64,000 nucleotides of DNA from Harmothoe impar (lineage: Eukaryota > Annelida > Polychaeta > Phyllodocida > Polynoidae). The DNA lies in contig OX381714.1 in NCBI GenBank assembly GCA_947462335.1, positions 39,281,360 through 39,345,359 on the forward strand, in the 5' to 3' direction. Shown here one piece after another: positions 23,425-34,190 of the stretch (positions are counted from its first letter, which is position 1; every line of letters starts with the position of its first letter). The notes under the pieces are model-generated. The model worked only from the letters and a program-made list of their open reading frames with translations. It did no database searches and was not told where the DNA came from. A program made the translations under genes and the position numbers.

Positions 23425-25170
23425 CCTCTGAGTTCTATGCTTATTGCGAATTCAAACTGTTGTCTATCCTCCAAAATGCAAAGCTTCTTGAATACTATTA
23501 CAATTCTCAAATCCCAGTGCTGCATATGTACATACACCGAGCTTCTGCATGTATTGGACTGCATTGACTCTATGTGTGAGAACAGTATATCTCATGACAG
23601 TCAATCCCTTGGCCAAAAAGGGGAAATAAAACCTGACACCACAGCGTCTGTGGTGACCAGTACACTGACTGAGAAAGGGAGAGGTTCAGGGGCCCAGTGT
23701 AGGTTACATAACAGGTTGATATAAGAGATGGGCAAGATAGGCCGCTGTCCCGAGCTAGACTGAGGACTAGGTGTTGTATTTGGGGAGAGTTACTTCATAA
23801 TAATTGTGCTAACAGTATGTTTACTATAGAAGGGATATCCATTAATTGGTCATTTGAAATAATACATCATGACTGTGGGCAGCTGAGGAGAAAGGTATAG
23901 GCCTACATCCAGGAGGGATTTTTAGTACTGGGGTTTAGCCACTAGGGGGCATCACAATGACCACAAATGTGAAAATGGGCCAGAATTTACTCTAAGGTGA
24001 TTTTTCACATAGAAAATGATGGTCTTCTCCATAACATTCTATTTCGGCTAATCCATATTTGGAATGTAAATGGAACGTTTTGAAGCCAATCAGTGAAATT
24101 TTGTAAAACCATGATAATTAGATATCAGGATATAGGAATACAATTAAAACAACAATAGCTATAGCCTATTGGCTGTTTGGCAAGGGTAGCACTATCCCAG
24201 ATTCATGAAGCAATTTCTCAAAAACTAGAAGGGATATCTCCATCTATGATACCTCTTTTGAAAGCTTATGACATCAATTTTAAAACATACATTTCACCTC
24301 GGAATGCCCTTTCTCCTCATGATCTTAATTTGTGCCCAATCCACAACATATCCCTTGCAGTTTTATCTGCCTGTTGTAGCTATATCTAGTGCGAATTGGA
24401 GGGAGCTCCCCAATTCGCCACAGATTGCCAATCCGCAGAGATTTGCCAGCATAAATCACCTTGTGGGTTCAACCTTTTCAGACTCAGTTGTACAAAAGGT
24501 CCATGGATAACAGGGTAAAAAAAACACAAGTATTAATATGTAATACAAATACAAAGATCCATATGCAATCATGGGATATTAGAGTGTATACAGATCTTGA
24601 TACCAGCATCTCAAGATATGTGAACTGTACTGAGTATCACTTCTGGGATCCACCATATTTTTGGAATAACTTATTTTCTGACCCTGTCAGTCGACATATA
24701 CAGCTGAACTCTAATCTTATAATTGTACCAACACATGTTGGGAGACTACAAACAACAAATGTTTCACCGACACTCTCATATCTCTGTATACCGAGCAACA
24801 TTTGCAGGGCATCATTGTATGCTGCCGTTATAGCCTCTGCATGATTAAGGCCCTATTATGTTTTCACCATAACTGGGCTGTATACAAAACAAAGGTGTAT
24901 AGAAGGCCCTGAACAGTTGAAATCGTTACCTCCACAATGACATTATAGAGCTTTCTTACAAGCATGTTGCTTTCAGCATATAACACCCGTCTCAGTCGTA
25001 AAATATCAATGTCTATAATGACGTTTCATGACAAATAATGAACAAACCACCTCCCTGAAATACAGTCCATGAAAGTAGAGTCAATTACCAAAAATATGAC
25101 CTAGAAAATTAAATAATTCGACTCACTTATAGAAAACTGGACTAGGCTTACAGATTCATTCAATTCTAAT
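23425..25170. other. No gene seen
   Basis: AT-rich sequence without convincing exons. The longest frame (24461-24844, 127 codons) has no recognisable domain and no supporting neighbours. Confidence 0.5.
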
Positions 25171-25173
25171 TTG

Positions 25174-25298
25174 CAATGCTGGACTTTCCCTCCATATATA
25201 GTCTAGCAATGCTGGACTGTTGGAGCCTCTCCTTCAATGCTACAAAAGTCCAGCATTGCCAGGGTATACATGTATATGGAGGGAAAGTCCAACGTTGC
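25174..25298. repeat. Short inverted repeat built of GCTGGACTTT units
   Basis: GCAATGCTGGACTTTCCCTC and ATATATAGT on the left are mirrored by TATATGGAGGGAAAGTCCAA on the right, with extra copies of AATGCTGGACT between. It abuts the next element directly. Confidence 0.7.
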
Positions 25299-25300
25299 TA

Positions 25301-25541
25301 CACAGAGAAAAGAAACGGCGTCAAAAGGGAGTCCAGGTTGCCTCCAGAATGACTCCCCTCCCTAGGGGAGTCCAGGTCGCCTAAGGCAGCCTAGGTGACT
25401 CTCTGACTGACTCACCTGGGGGAGTAATATAGCTCTCTGGGTCATATGACTCCCACAGGTGACTCCCTAGGTCAGCCAGAGAGTCACTTAAGCTCCCTCA
25501 GGTGACCTGGACTCAGGCGGATGCTCATTCTTTTTTCTGTG
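25301..25541. repeat. CACAGAGAAAA-ended MITE-like element, GGGAGTC sub-repeats
   Basis: Ends CACAGAGAAAAGAA and the complement of CACAGAAAAAAGAAT, flanked by TA on both sides. The interior is imperfect tandem copies of a ~15-bp palindromic unit such as GGGAGTCACCTGG. A close relative is at 51688-51931. Confidence 0.8.
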
Positions 25542-26133
25542 TAAAAAGTACATAAAAAATCAGTTTGGACGATACCAAACACTAGGATCTCAATGCTATA
25601 AACTATTTTCATATTCAGTTATTTGAGCACTAGGCACTATAGACACCAGGAACTCACGACTCTGTCCTATGGTGTAGGCATTCTATTCTTAGCCTCATAT
25701 ATACACAAATTTATGTGTAAATGGTAACGATAACACTGCTCATGTATAACGCATGAGACCTCACCACGATACGTGTAATCCTATATCAGATATCCGACCT
25801 TTCACTTTTGTTCTTAAACTCGTTCAACGCCATTTATAGATCTTCAATCCTAAAAATTAATAGTGTGGGTCACGTTTCGTCAAATATCTCACTGTCGACT
25901 TATTTATGAACTTTCCCATGGCATGAAAATGGAAATAAGTCGGATAGGTTGGGGAATAGGACAGGGAAGACACTCATGACACTTAAGGATACATTCAGGA
26001 TCACTGTCTACCAAAATCATCCTTTCCCAGTACTGAGGAAAGCCATACCCTATGGGATTAGTGCGATGCTGTGTCATATTTGGTGCTACGTGAGATCAGT
26101 TTGCAGCATGGGACAGTGAATGTGGTGTCATAT

Positions 26134-26137
26134 TGTG
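26134..26137. repeat. Target-site duplication TGTG (left)
   Basis: TGTG immediately before the 5' LTR is repeated at 38316-38319 after the 3' LTR. A 4-bp duplication is typical of Ty3/Gypsy integrases. Confidence 0.85.
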
Positions 26138-27003
26138 TGTCACGCCACAAAACCCCTTATTATACCTTCATCAATTGTATTACGTCATATTACGTCATAT
26201 TACGTCATAATTATGATTTATGATTATTAATATTCATATTTATTATTATTTGTAATACGCACAATACTTTATACATATTTTCAATCCATATGTCCATCAA
26301 AGTACACCCAGACGTCAGACATACCTGTTACTCATAAAGCCAAGCATAACTGACCCCCATACATAACTAATCCATAGATCACAAGCAGACCCTTATCCCT
26401 TGGACAATAGGTAACGGTCAGCCCCTCCAGACAACAAGGCACCGACCGGTCACCTATACACAAAACAAATGAACTATATGTTGACCCCAAGGATTAACTG
26501 TCTACACATAAACAAAGCTATAAAGCTGGACACCCTTAATCAGTGTGGCACCGCCAAAGCCACTTGAGCCGGCTGGAGACCACCTGGAGGCAGGCGACAA
26601 AGCCCCCATGTGTGCATGCTACTTATTATGTAATCCATTACCCATAATGCACTGGACCCAGGCTCCCCACCCGCGGTCCAGCGCACACCACATGTTAAAG
26701 CCATGAATATATAATTATCCAATCAAATGTCAAATGTATATTATCCAATGAAAACCACTGTTACATCTACTTCCGGTCACATGGGCACCCCCTCCACCTG
26801 CCGGGCACCTGTACTTATACCCCGGTCGGATGGAGGAGGAAATCACTTATCATCTTGCAACCATCAGTAACTTATATACTGAGCCCTAGTGACTGGTACT
26901 CTGATATTAATATTATTATTAATAAAAGATACCAAGTATTGAAACTGACGTCTCACCTCATCTTTACGCCATCATTGATGTGGAAGGGTTTTCCCTAGCC
27001 ACA
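26138..27003 (+). repeat. 5' LTR (866 bp)
   Basis: Begins TGTCACGCCACAAAACCCC and ends TTTTCCCTAGCCACA, giving TG...CA termini. It has a TATA-like TTATAC near 26815 and an AATAAA at 26921-26926, placing U3, R and U5 in the usual order. The copy at 37450-38315 has the same length and, as far as read, the same sequence. A 60-codon minus-strand frame inside each LTR is not considered a gene. Confidence 0.97.
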
Positions 27004-27006
27004 GAG

Positions 27007-27024
27007 TGGTAGAGAACCGGGCAA
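27007..27024 (+). promoter_or_regulatory. Putative primer-binding site
   Basis: TGGTAGAGAACCGGGCAA starts three bases after the LTR. TGG is the complement of a tRNA CCA end, as expected for a primer-binding site. I could not assign the primer tRNA. Confidence 0.55.
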
Positions 27025-27059
27025 CCTTCAGCTACCTGCGACCATGAAGAAATTTTTTA

Positions 27060-28610
27060 ATGCAGAGACACCAGTCCCTCAGTGACCTATCATCACGGAG
27101 GCACACTAGGAGCCAGGGACCAGCACCAACATCAGGTCTACAACCCACCAGGAGGAAAGGACCAAGCAACAACAAGCACATCAACAAGTCCACCTCCTGC
27201 ATCTACAAGGACACAGTAAGACATTCTAAAACAACACTTATAGACACTGTACCTATTATACCTATAGACATAGCTACCCCACCCACCTCTCCCATTCGTG
27301 TTGAACCCACTGTCAACATGGCCGGAGACGATCAGGTAGAGGTAGAAAGACAACGAGAACTAGACGATAGGATATCAAGAAAATTAGATGAACAATTAGC
27401 GGCCCACAAGGCAGAGTTAGAAAGACTCAACGCAGAATATAGAAACAACAAGTCCATTAGCGACCTGGCTAGCGCCATATCAAAAGCCAACAAATACACC
27501 ATCCGGGAACCAATCAAATTCTCCAAACCAGACATTAAGATGAGCACCAGAAAGTGGTTCACCGACCTAGAACGTTTTGTTAGGCTTAAATACCCTCAAG
27601 AAGATCATCCCATCCACGTCACTTGTGCAGTCTATCTAGCTGGACCAGCGTACGAGTGGTACAGTATGCAGCCCACTAGCATACAGGATGATTACGATCT
27701 CATAAAGAAGGGACTTATTCATCACTTCAAGGATGTCGAAAATGACATCAAGCTATTGACACTGTCCCAATTTGACCCCACCCTACACACCATGGAAGAA
27801 TGGCTAAAGGACGCCAACACCCACTTCCAAAACAAGGGGGTGGACATAGAAGCTGCCATCATCCAGGTAGCCACAGTATTAAACGAGGACTACCGAGAGG
27901 CGATCAGAGCGGAAAGTCCTACTACATGGGCTTCCCTCTGTAGAGCACTCAGGTGTGCATACCTCTACAAGAAGACCTCCACACACAAGGTATCATCCCT
28001 GTCCAACAACACCCTAGATCCAGTCATAGCTGCTCAGTTAAGGGAAAAGGACAGGGAGAATGAGAAGCTGAGAGACCTTCTTCAAAAGCAACAGGAAGTA
28101 ATGGAGACCGAACATACCGTAGCTGCTATGGGGGGTGGTAAACCAAAACCCACCTACCACAAACAAGCAGCTGCACCTACACATCAGTCTCCACCAACTG
28201 ACTTCGCGTTACCACCTAACTATAGGGGGAAGAGAGAGGACTTCGACATCAACTACGTCGACAACATAAGGAAGGCACGTTCAATGGGCCTCATCCCTCC
28301 CACCCACCGATTCAAAGGGGGACCCAAAGACATCATAACCCTTCTTCAAACGGGTTCCCTACCCCCACATCACTTCAAACTCATCCAGAGCCAACAACAA
28401 CAACAACAAAGGTGGCAGCCACAACAGCAATCATGGCAGCCACCACAACAACAACTACAATGGCCACAACAACAACAACAACAACAATGGCCACAACAAC
28501 AACAACAACAACTACAACTTCAACCAACGCCACAAAACCCCACTCCACAGTACACCATGGCACAGCTCGTCAGCATGATGAACGACCTCACCAAGACGAC
28601 GGGAAACTAG
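27060..28610 (+). CDS. gag: Gag polyprotein of the LTR element
   Basis: 516 codons. The conserved capsid-type region is at about residues 160-305 (RKWFTDLERFVRLKYP, VYLAGPAYEWYS, LCRALRCAYLYKK), typical of Ty3/Gypsy Gag. The first 85 or so residues are basic and Ser/Thr/Pro-rich. A second ATG at residue 87 (27318) has a better initiation context and could be the real start. A coiled-coil-like charged stretch runs about 90-130. The C-terminal part (about 444-495) is Gln-rich, encoded by CAA runs. No CCHC zinc knuckle is visible, which is unusual; RNA binding may rest on the basic N terminus. The frame ends at TAG 28608-28610, directly after a GGGAAAC slippery site. Confidence 0.88.
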   Translation: MQRHQSLSDLSSRRHTRSQGPAPTSGLQPTRRKGPSNNKHINKSTSCIYKDTVRHSKTTLIDTVPIIPIDIATPPTSPIRVEPTVNMAGDDQVEVERQRELDDRISRKLDEQLAAHKAELERLNAEYRNNKSISDLASAISKANKYTIREPIKFSKPDIKMSTRKWFTDLERFVRLKYPQEDHPIHVTCAVYLAGPAYEWYSMQPTSIQDDYDLIKKGLIHHFKDVENDIKLLTLSQFDPTLHTMEEWLKDANTHFQNKGVDIEAAIIQVATVLNEDYREAIRAESPTTWASLCRALRCAYLYKKTSTHKVSSLSNNTLDPVIAAQLREKDRENEKLRDLLQKQQEVMETEHTVAAMGGGKPKPTYHKQAAAPTHQSPPTDFALPPNYRGKREDFDINYVDNIRKARSMGLIPPTHRFKGGPKDIITLLQTGSLPPHHFKLIQSQQQQQQRWQPQQQSWQPPQQQLQWPQQQQQQQWPQQQQQQLQLQPTPQNPTPQYTMAQLVSMMNDLTKTTGN

Positions 28611-28646
28611 ATTGTCATCCTATGGATAGGCCTCATCAGGATGACA
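28601..28646 (+). promoter_or_regulatory. -1 programmed ribosomal frameshift signal (gag-pol)
   Basis: The heptamer GGGAAAC (28601-28607) sits in the Gag frame as G GGA AAC, followed at once by the Gag TAG. After a 5-base spacer comes a perfect 9-bp stem, TGTCATCCT (28613-28621) with AGGATGACA (28638-28646). Inner GAT/ATC pairs can extend it. A -1 slip enters the pol frame (GKLDCHPMD). This is the standard slippery-site, spacer and hairpin layout; GGGAAAC is an established retroviral slippery sequence. Confidence 0.88.
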
Positions 28647-31600
28647 AAACAGTCCCCAACACAGAAGACACAGCATCGCCCATCGACACCACGCCACATG
28701 ACCCACAGACAATCCACAACGCTGCACCAGTGCGCGGGAAACCTGCCGACGTCCAAGCTACTCTGGAAGTCGTCCCCCCACCACTCCCCGACCTACACAT
28801 GGAAGAAGGTGAGCAGAGTGTTTTGTTTATCAACATGGTCAATGGCAATATAGATCTACAATTCAAAGATACCAACATCCCCAGTCTAGTAGACACAGGA
28901 GCCACCGTCTCTTGCATGAGAGAGGGTCTAGCCTCCACTCTATCGAAACTAGTTCCTCATGAGTTTTCACGAATCAGGTCCAAAGTTTATCTTGCCGATG
29001 GAGCATTGTGTCACATCAAAAGAGCTATCAAAATCAAATTCAAAATTCAAGGCAAAACATTCAGTCATCAATTTGCAATTCTTCCAAATTGTTCATCACC
29101 AATCATATTGGGAACAGATTTTCTATCAAAGACTAAAAGCAAAATCAATTACTCCACTGACCCAACTCCAAAATCTCAACCAATCAGGGCAGTGAGAGCC
29201 ATTTCGATACCTCCATTTTCCGAAATGGCCATAACAGGCCAAGTCACATGCTACCACTCAGTTAGTCAGTTCAATGGTATAACAGACAATTTCGACAGAT
29301 CAGACAAACTTCCAAATTACATCGTACAACGTTCAGTCGTGACACCTGACCAAAGAGACAGACACCCACTGATATTATTGAATATCACATCTAGAATCTG
29401 TAAAATCCAGAAGGGTGAAATCGTAGCCTTATATACAAAAACAGACATAGACAAAGAAAATCATATATTATCGACAGGCTACGAGGACACACAACCCGAG
29501 GAGACAGACAGAGACATAGACATAGACATAGACAACAACTCTACTATCAGTGACAGTGCATCATCAACAGGGTCAGACAAAACATTCTATGTACCAACAC
29601 CAACATATTCTGAGTATTCTGATTCTGACATGGATCAATCCATGTCAGACGACGAAGATCTTATAAATATGGTACAAGAGACGACAGGTCACGACGAACA
29701 AGACATAGACAAAGACATGTACATAGGGAAGGACATAGACATAGAACCAGAAAAAGAAAAATCACACGTCTTCCAAAAACCAGAATGCCTCACAGAAGAG
29801 CAATTTTCAACATTTTGCCAACTAATAGAAGAATACGATGACATATTCGTGGGAAAAGATAATATGATTGGAAGAACCCATCTGTACACCCATAAAATCA
29901 ACCTGATCCCAGACGCCAAACCCTTACAGTTCTACCCATTCAGAATGGCCCCGCACAAAGCTGAACGACTTGAAATTGAATGTCAGAAGCTGGTAAAGCA
30001 GGACATTCTGGAGGAAACCAATACGGGTCCCTGGTCATCCAGAAGTTTTCTTGTAGAGAAAAAGAACGGGCAGGGTTACAGATTAGTGACAGATCTAAGA
30101 TATGTGAATTCCCAATCCATCAACCAAGCACTTACATCACCACGAGCAGACGACAGCCTAGAAATGATTGGTGAGATGCGACCTGCCGTGTTCTCTAAAA
30201 TGGATGCCCAACAAGGGTACTTCCAGATACCAATTAGAGAGGACGACAGGGACATCACAGCCTTTCTCACTAGGACCAAGAAATATAGATACAAGACCAT
30301 GCCCATGGGACTCGCCAGCAGTGCTCAGGCTTTCCAAGCTGTAGTCAACTTGATCCTACAGAACCTGCAGTACAAATGTGCAATCCCATACTTAGACGAC
30401 ATCTTGTGTTTATCACCTACCATAGACCAACATTTCATTGATTTAAGAAACATATTCGAAGCACTAAGAAATGGCAAACTGAAGCTGAAGAAAACCAAGT
30501 GCGAATTCTTCCTAGAGGAACTAGACTTCCTAGGAATGAAAGTCACCACTGACGGTATCAAACCATCCCCAGACAAAGTCCACAAGATCCAGACATTCCC
30601 CACACCGAAGACCACAAAAGAGGTGCGGTCATTCACTGGACTCGCCCAATTCTATAGGAAATTCATCAAAGGGTTCAGTGAAATTGGTCGACCTCTATTC
30701 AACCTACTCAAAAATGGGAACAAATTTGTTTGGACAAAACAATGTGAGACTGCATTTCAGACCCTGAAGGACTCTATATGCAATGACGTCATCTTGCTGT
30801 ATCCAGACTACAACAAACAGTTCCATCTTACAACAGATGCATCTGGTACAGCCCTGGGAGCTACTCTTTCCCAGGAAAAAGACGGCGTTCTACGACCAGT
30901 AGCCTTTGCGGGCAGAGCACTCCATGACCACGAAAGGAATTATGGTGCCACCCAAAGAGAACTATTGGGAGTAGTATTTGCTATAGAGTACTTCAGACAC
31001 TACCTAGAAGGAAGACCATTCGAGTTATATACTGACCACCAAGCCCTCATCCACATGTTGACAAAATCAGATAACAAAAACATGTGGGCAAGGTGGGCAC
31101 TCAAAATTCAACAATTTCAATTCAATATCAGACACATAAGAGGCAAATTAAACATACCATCAGACGTTATGTCAAGACGAGACTACCCACTAGACAAGAC
31201 ACCAATGACAGATCCTCCACCAAAACCCAAAGCCATAAGGGTGCAACATAGAATTATGTTTGAGGATGACATACACACACAGAAATTCAAAGAAGACGAA
31301 CCACCATTGACGCTACCAAAACGACTACCCAAATCGATTCTGAAGAGAAACTCCACCCATCACTTCTATTGTGAATGTATGGAGGAAAACACAGAAGACA
31401 TAGAAGAAGTAAAACGATTTACCCCCAACCTCAGAGCAAATCCTGACATCCCAAGTACCAAATTACATCATTTTGGGCTTCCACAAACAGAATACAAGGG
31501 ACTGTTAGCAGCCATAGTGGCCTCGGTACAACAGGAAGTGGAGTCAGCTGCACGACCGGTCCCAGGCCACGCCCCACAGCAGCTGACAGTACCCTCTACA

Positions 31601-33316
31601 TCCCTAGAAGCCCTATCAACATTCATAGAAGAAACTCAAACAGAACAAATAGAGCAGGTTGCGGCGACCCGACCGGTCCCAGGCCACACCCCGGCACCGC
31701 AACCTAAGAAAACCACAGATAAACCAAAAACAAAGAAGAAAAATGAGAAGCCTAGAAGAGATGCCACAGACATGGCAAAACACTTGGCCAATCAGACTAA
31801 TCATCTGATTGAAATGATAGAGAGCCTCTCTGACCCACAGATCTCCATACTCAACCTCAAAAGAGAACAGAGATATAATTTACATACGAAAGCTATCATC
31901 ACGTATTTAGAGAACGGACAGGTACCCAACGACAAAAACAAGAAGGAAACGGAGCAATTTATCAAAATAGCTGATGACCACATCATGCTGAATGATATTT
32001 TGGTCCATATCAACACGGTACTATGGAAGAAACACAAGGAATTCTCATTCCAACCTGTCATCCCAGATGACATGAGACTTCCCATCTTGAAGCTTTTTCA
32101 CGACCTCCCAATGGCAGGACACGCTGGCGCACAAAGAATGCTGTCGACCATGCTTCCCAAAGTATATTGGAAGAGCATGGCGGCCGACGTCCAGAAATTC
32201 ACAGCGACCTGCCACGTCTGTTTGAAAGCCAAAAAGATGAACCTAACCAACAACCTGCCAATGACGGCCCATAGTACCCCTTCTTACCCATTCCAGTTTG
32301 TCCACATAGATGCCATAGGCCCACTACCACCAACACCAGGAAAGAACGTATACATTCAGGTAGTGGTCGACAGGTTCTCTAAATTCTGCATAGCTTACCC
32401 TACTACATCATTGGACGCGGAAACAACTACCGCAGAATTCATAGAGAAGGTTGTTCTGGCCGAGGGTATACCAACATACCTCCAGTCAGACAATGGAACG
32501 TCATATAAAAATTCAAAATTCAGAAACATGACATCTTCCCTCAACATAAAACATGTCTTCAGCTCGGCTTATAGGCCAAAATCGAACGGCCAGGCTGAAA
32601 GATATGTGAAGACGCTGTCTGAAGGCATACGGGCCTACTGTGAGGAACACCAGGACACATGGGATGTATTCCTACCACACCTCGTGTTCTCCATCAACAA
32701 CACAGAGTCCGCCACCACTGCCTTCACACCGTTCTTCATTATGAAGGGAAGGAATCCAAACACCATTATAGACAACAAACTCAATCAGGAAGAAGAGAAA
32801 AGTCTAAATCTCCACATCATTGACAAATTAAAGAAAATAGACTACACATACAATCAGGTCATTGAAAACATCGAAAAGAGGACAGAACAAATGAGACAAC
32901 AACACGACAAAAAGGCAAAACCTACAAAGGTGCAGAAAGAATCACTAGTGTATGTCAAGGTACCCCGACTGATGGATAGAACAAAATGTTTGAAACTTCA
33001 GAAGGTGTACTCTGGTCCATACATAGTGTGCAAATTCGTCTCAAAGACATCCGTCCTCCTCAAATCTGTCATCACAATGAAGACAATGAAAAACCCAGTC
33101 CATGTAGATAGACTGAAACTAGTACGTCACGTTAGAAATAACGATTTCATTCACAGGCTCATTGACCCAAACGATGACCTCATAACCAAATTATGGAAGA
33201 AAGACGGAGATTCATATAAAGCGAGACCAGCGCTTCTACAAACCAAAAATATATACAAAGCAAAGCCGGCCCACTCCAAGGTCAAGAGGAGGACACCGGT
33301 AGGACTAAAACCATAA
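28605..33316 (+). CDS. pol: Pol polyprotein (protease, reverse transcriptase, RNase H, integrase)
   Basis: Open in the -1 frame relative to Gag and continuous to TAA at 33314-33316. Protease: LVDTGA at 28886-28903. An Asp/Ser-rich acidic insert follows (about 29500-29760). Reverse transcriptase: about 29880-30570 with FSKMDAQQGYFQIP and YLDD at 30389-30400. RNase H: TTDASGTALGATL near 30831. A linker of about 190 codons carries two RPVPGH repeats and a Lys-rich patch. Integrase: H-H-C-C zinc motif about 32098-32222, catalytic Asp 32309, Asp 32489 and Glu 32597 (D,D35E), and a GPY/F-type SGPYIV near 33015. This enzyme set copies genomic RNA and inserts the cDNA. The frame also extends upstream to 28412 in the overlap with Gag, but that part encodes only Thr/Ala runs and is not expected to be translated. 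Confidence 0.96.
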
Positions 33317-34190
33317 TATAAACTATAGAATATATAAGAGGAAAAGAGTTATCACCTATATTACATAAACAACAAAAAGCTCACTATATCATCGCTACTA
33401 TTACAAAGAGACATCAACTGTCATATATTATCAACTTTAATATCAAAAGGATCAACACTGACTACTACGACTACTATTATCACTACTACTATTATAATGA
33501 TTCACAAAGAATCACGACTTACACACCGATCATCAAAAGAAATACTGGAAATACAGTATTTATCACCATAAAGCGCACAAGCTTCATCAATTATTACTAT
33601 TATTATTATTATCCATCTATACCCATTTCACCACACAAGTAAGTGGCAGGGCGACTCCATATTATTGCTGCTCCTTTAACAAACTGACACTTCAAATAGA
33701 ACTATTATCAACATGTCAAAATCCGACATGAAAGGACAGTTTGCGCACTCTTATTAACCCCCCCCCCCATAGACCAGTGGAAAAGCGGTGTATGCAGGCG
33801 GCCGCCCGCATGCATCGCAGGTGTCAACAACACCAGGAGAATGACCGCAATCTGAGCCCTGGATGGCGCCACCACTGGAGCGCGCAAACAAAAGCTCCAC
33901 TTATGGGAGTGTGATAACGACCAACATGGCAGGGTGACATAGCCACCACCCTGTACCCAGACCAAAGGGTATAAGTTCCCACACATCCCCCCATCTTTCC
34001 ACAGTCACCCGGTGACCACACCCCTACACACATCGATTCAGTCAGGAGCAGCCCACAGTTAATTTGGTAGATCCCCGCCAGTACTGCGCACTTACACTCA
34101 TCCTTCACCAACTATCAACTATCAACTATTACTACTACAAACGATCGACTACTACTATTATTACTATCAAATCCCAACAACTCGGGAATC
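33317..34190 (+). other. pol-env spacer with candidate env splice acceptor
   Basis: 874 bp without a coding frame. It is rich in ACT/ATT triplets (about 33460-33610) and has a C run near 33760. A pyrimidine-rich tract ending CATCTTTCCACAG at 34004 is a good 3' splice site about 187 bp before the env ATG. This suggests env is made from a spliced subgenomic RNA; that is inference. Confidence 0.5.

Noticed and set aside
24461..24844. 127-codon plus-strand frame
   Set aside because: No recognisable domain, no splice or promoter context, AT-rich like its surroundings.
26540..26722. 60-codon minus-strand frame in each LTR (also 37852-38034)
   Set aside because: Identical copies follow from LTR identity; antisense and without a known domain.
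28412..28604. Upstream part of the pol frame as an independent start of Pol
   Set aside because: It encodes only Met/Ala/Thr runs that mirror the Gag CAA repeats; the frameshift signal downstream explains pol expression better.
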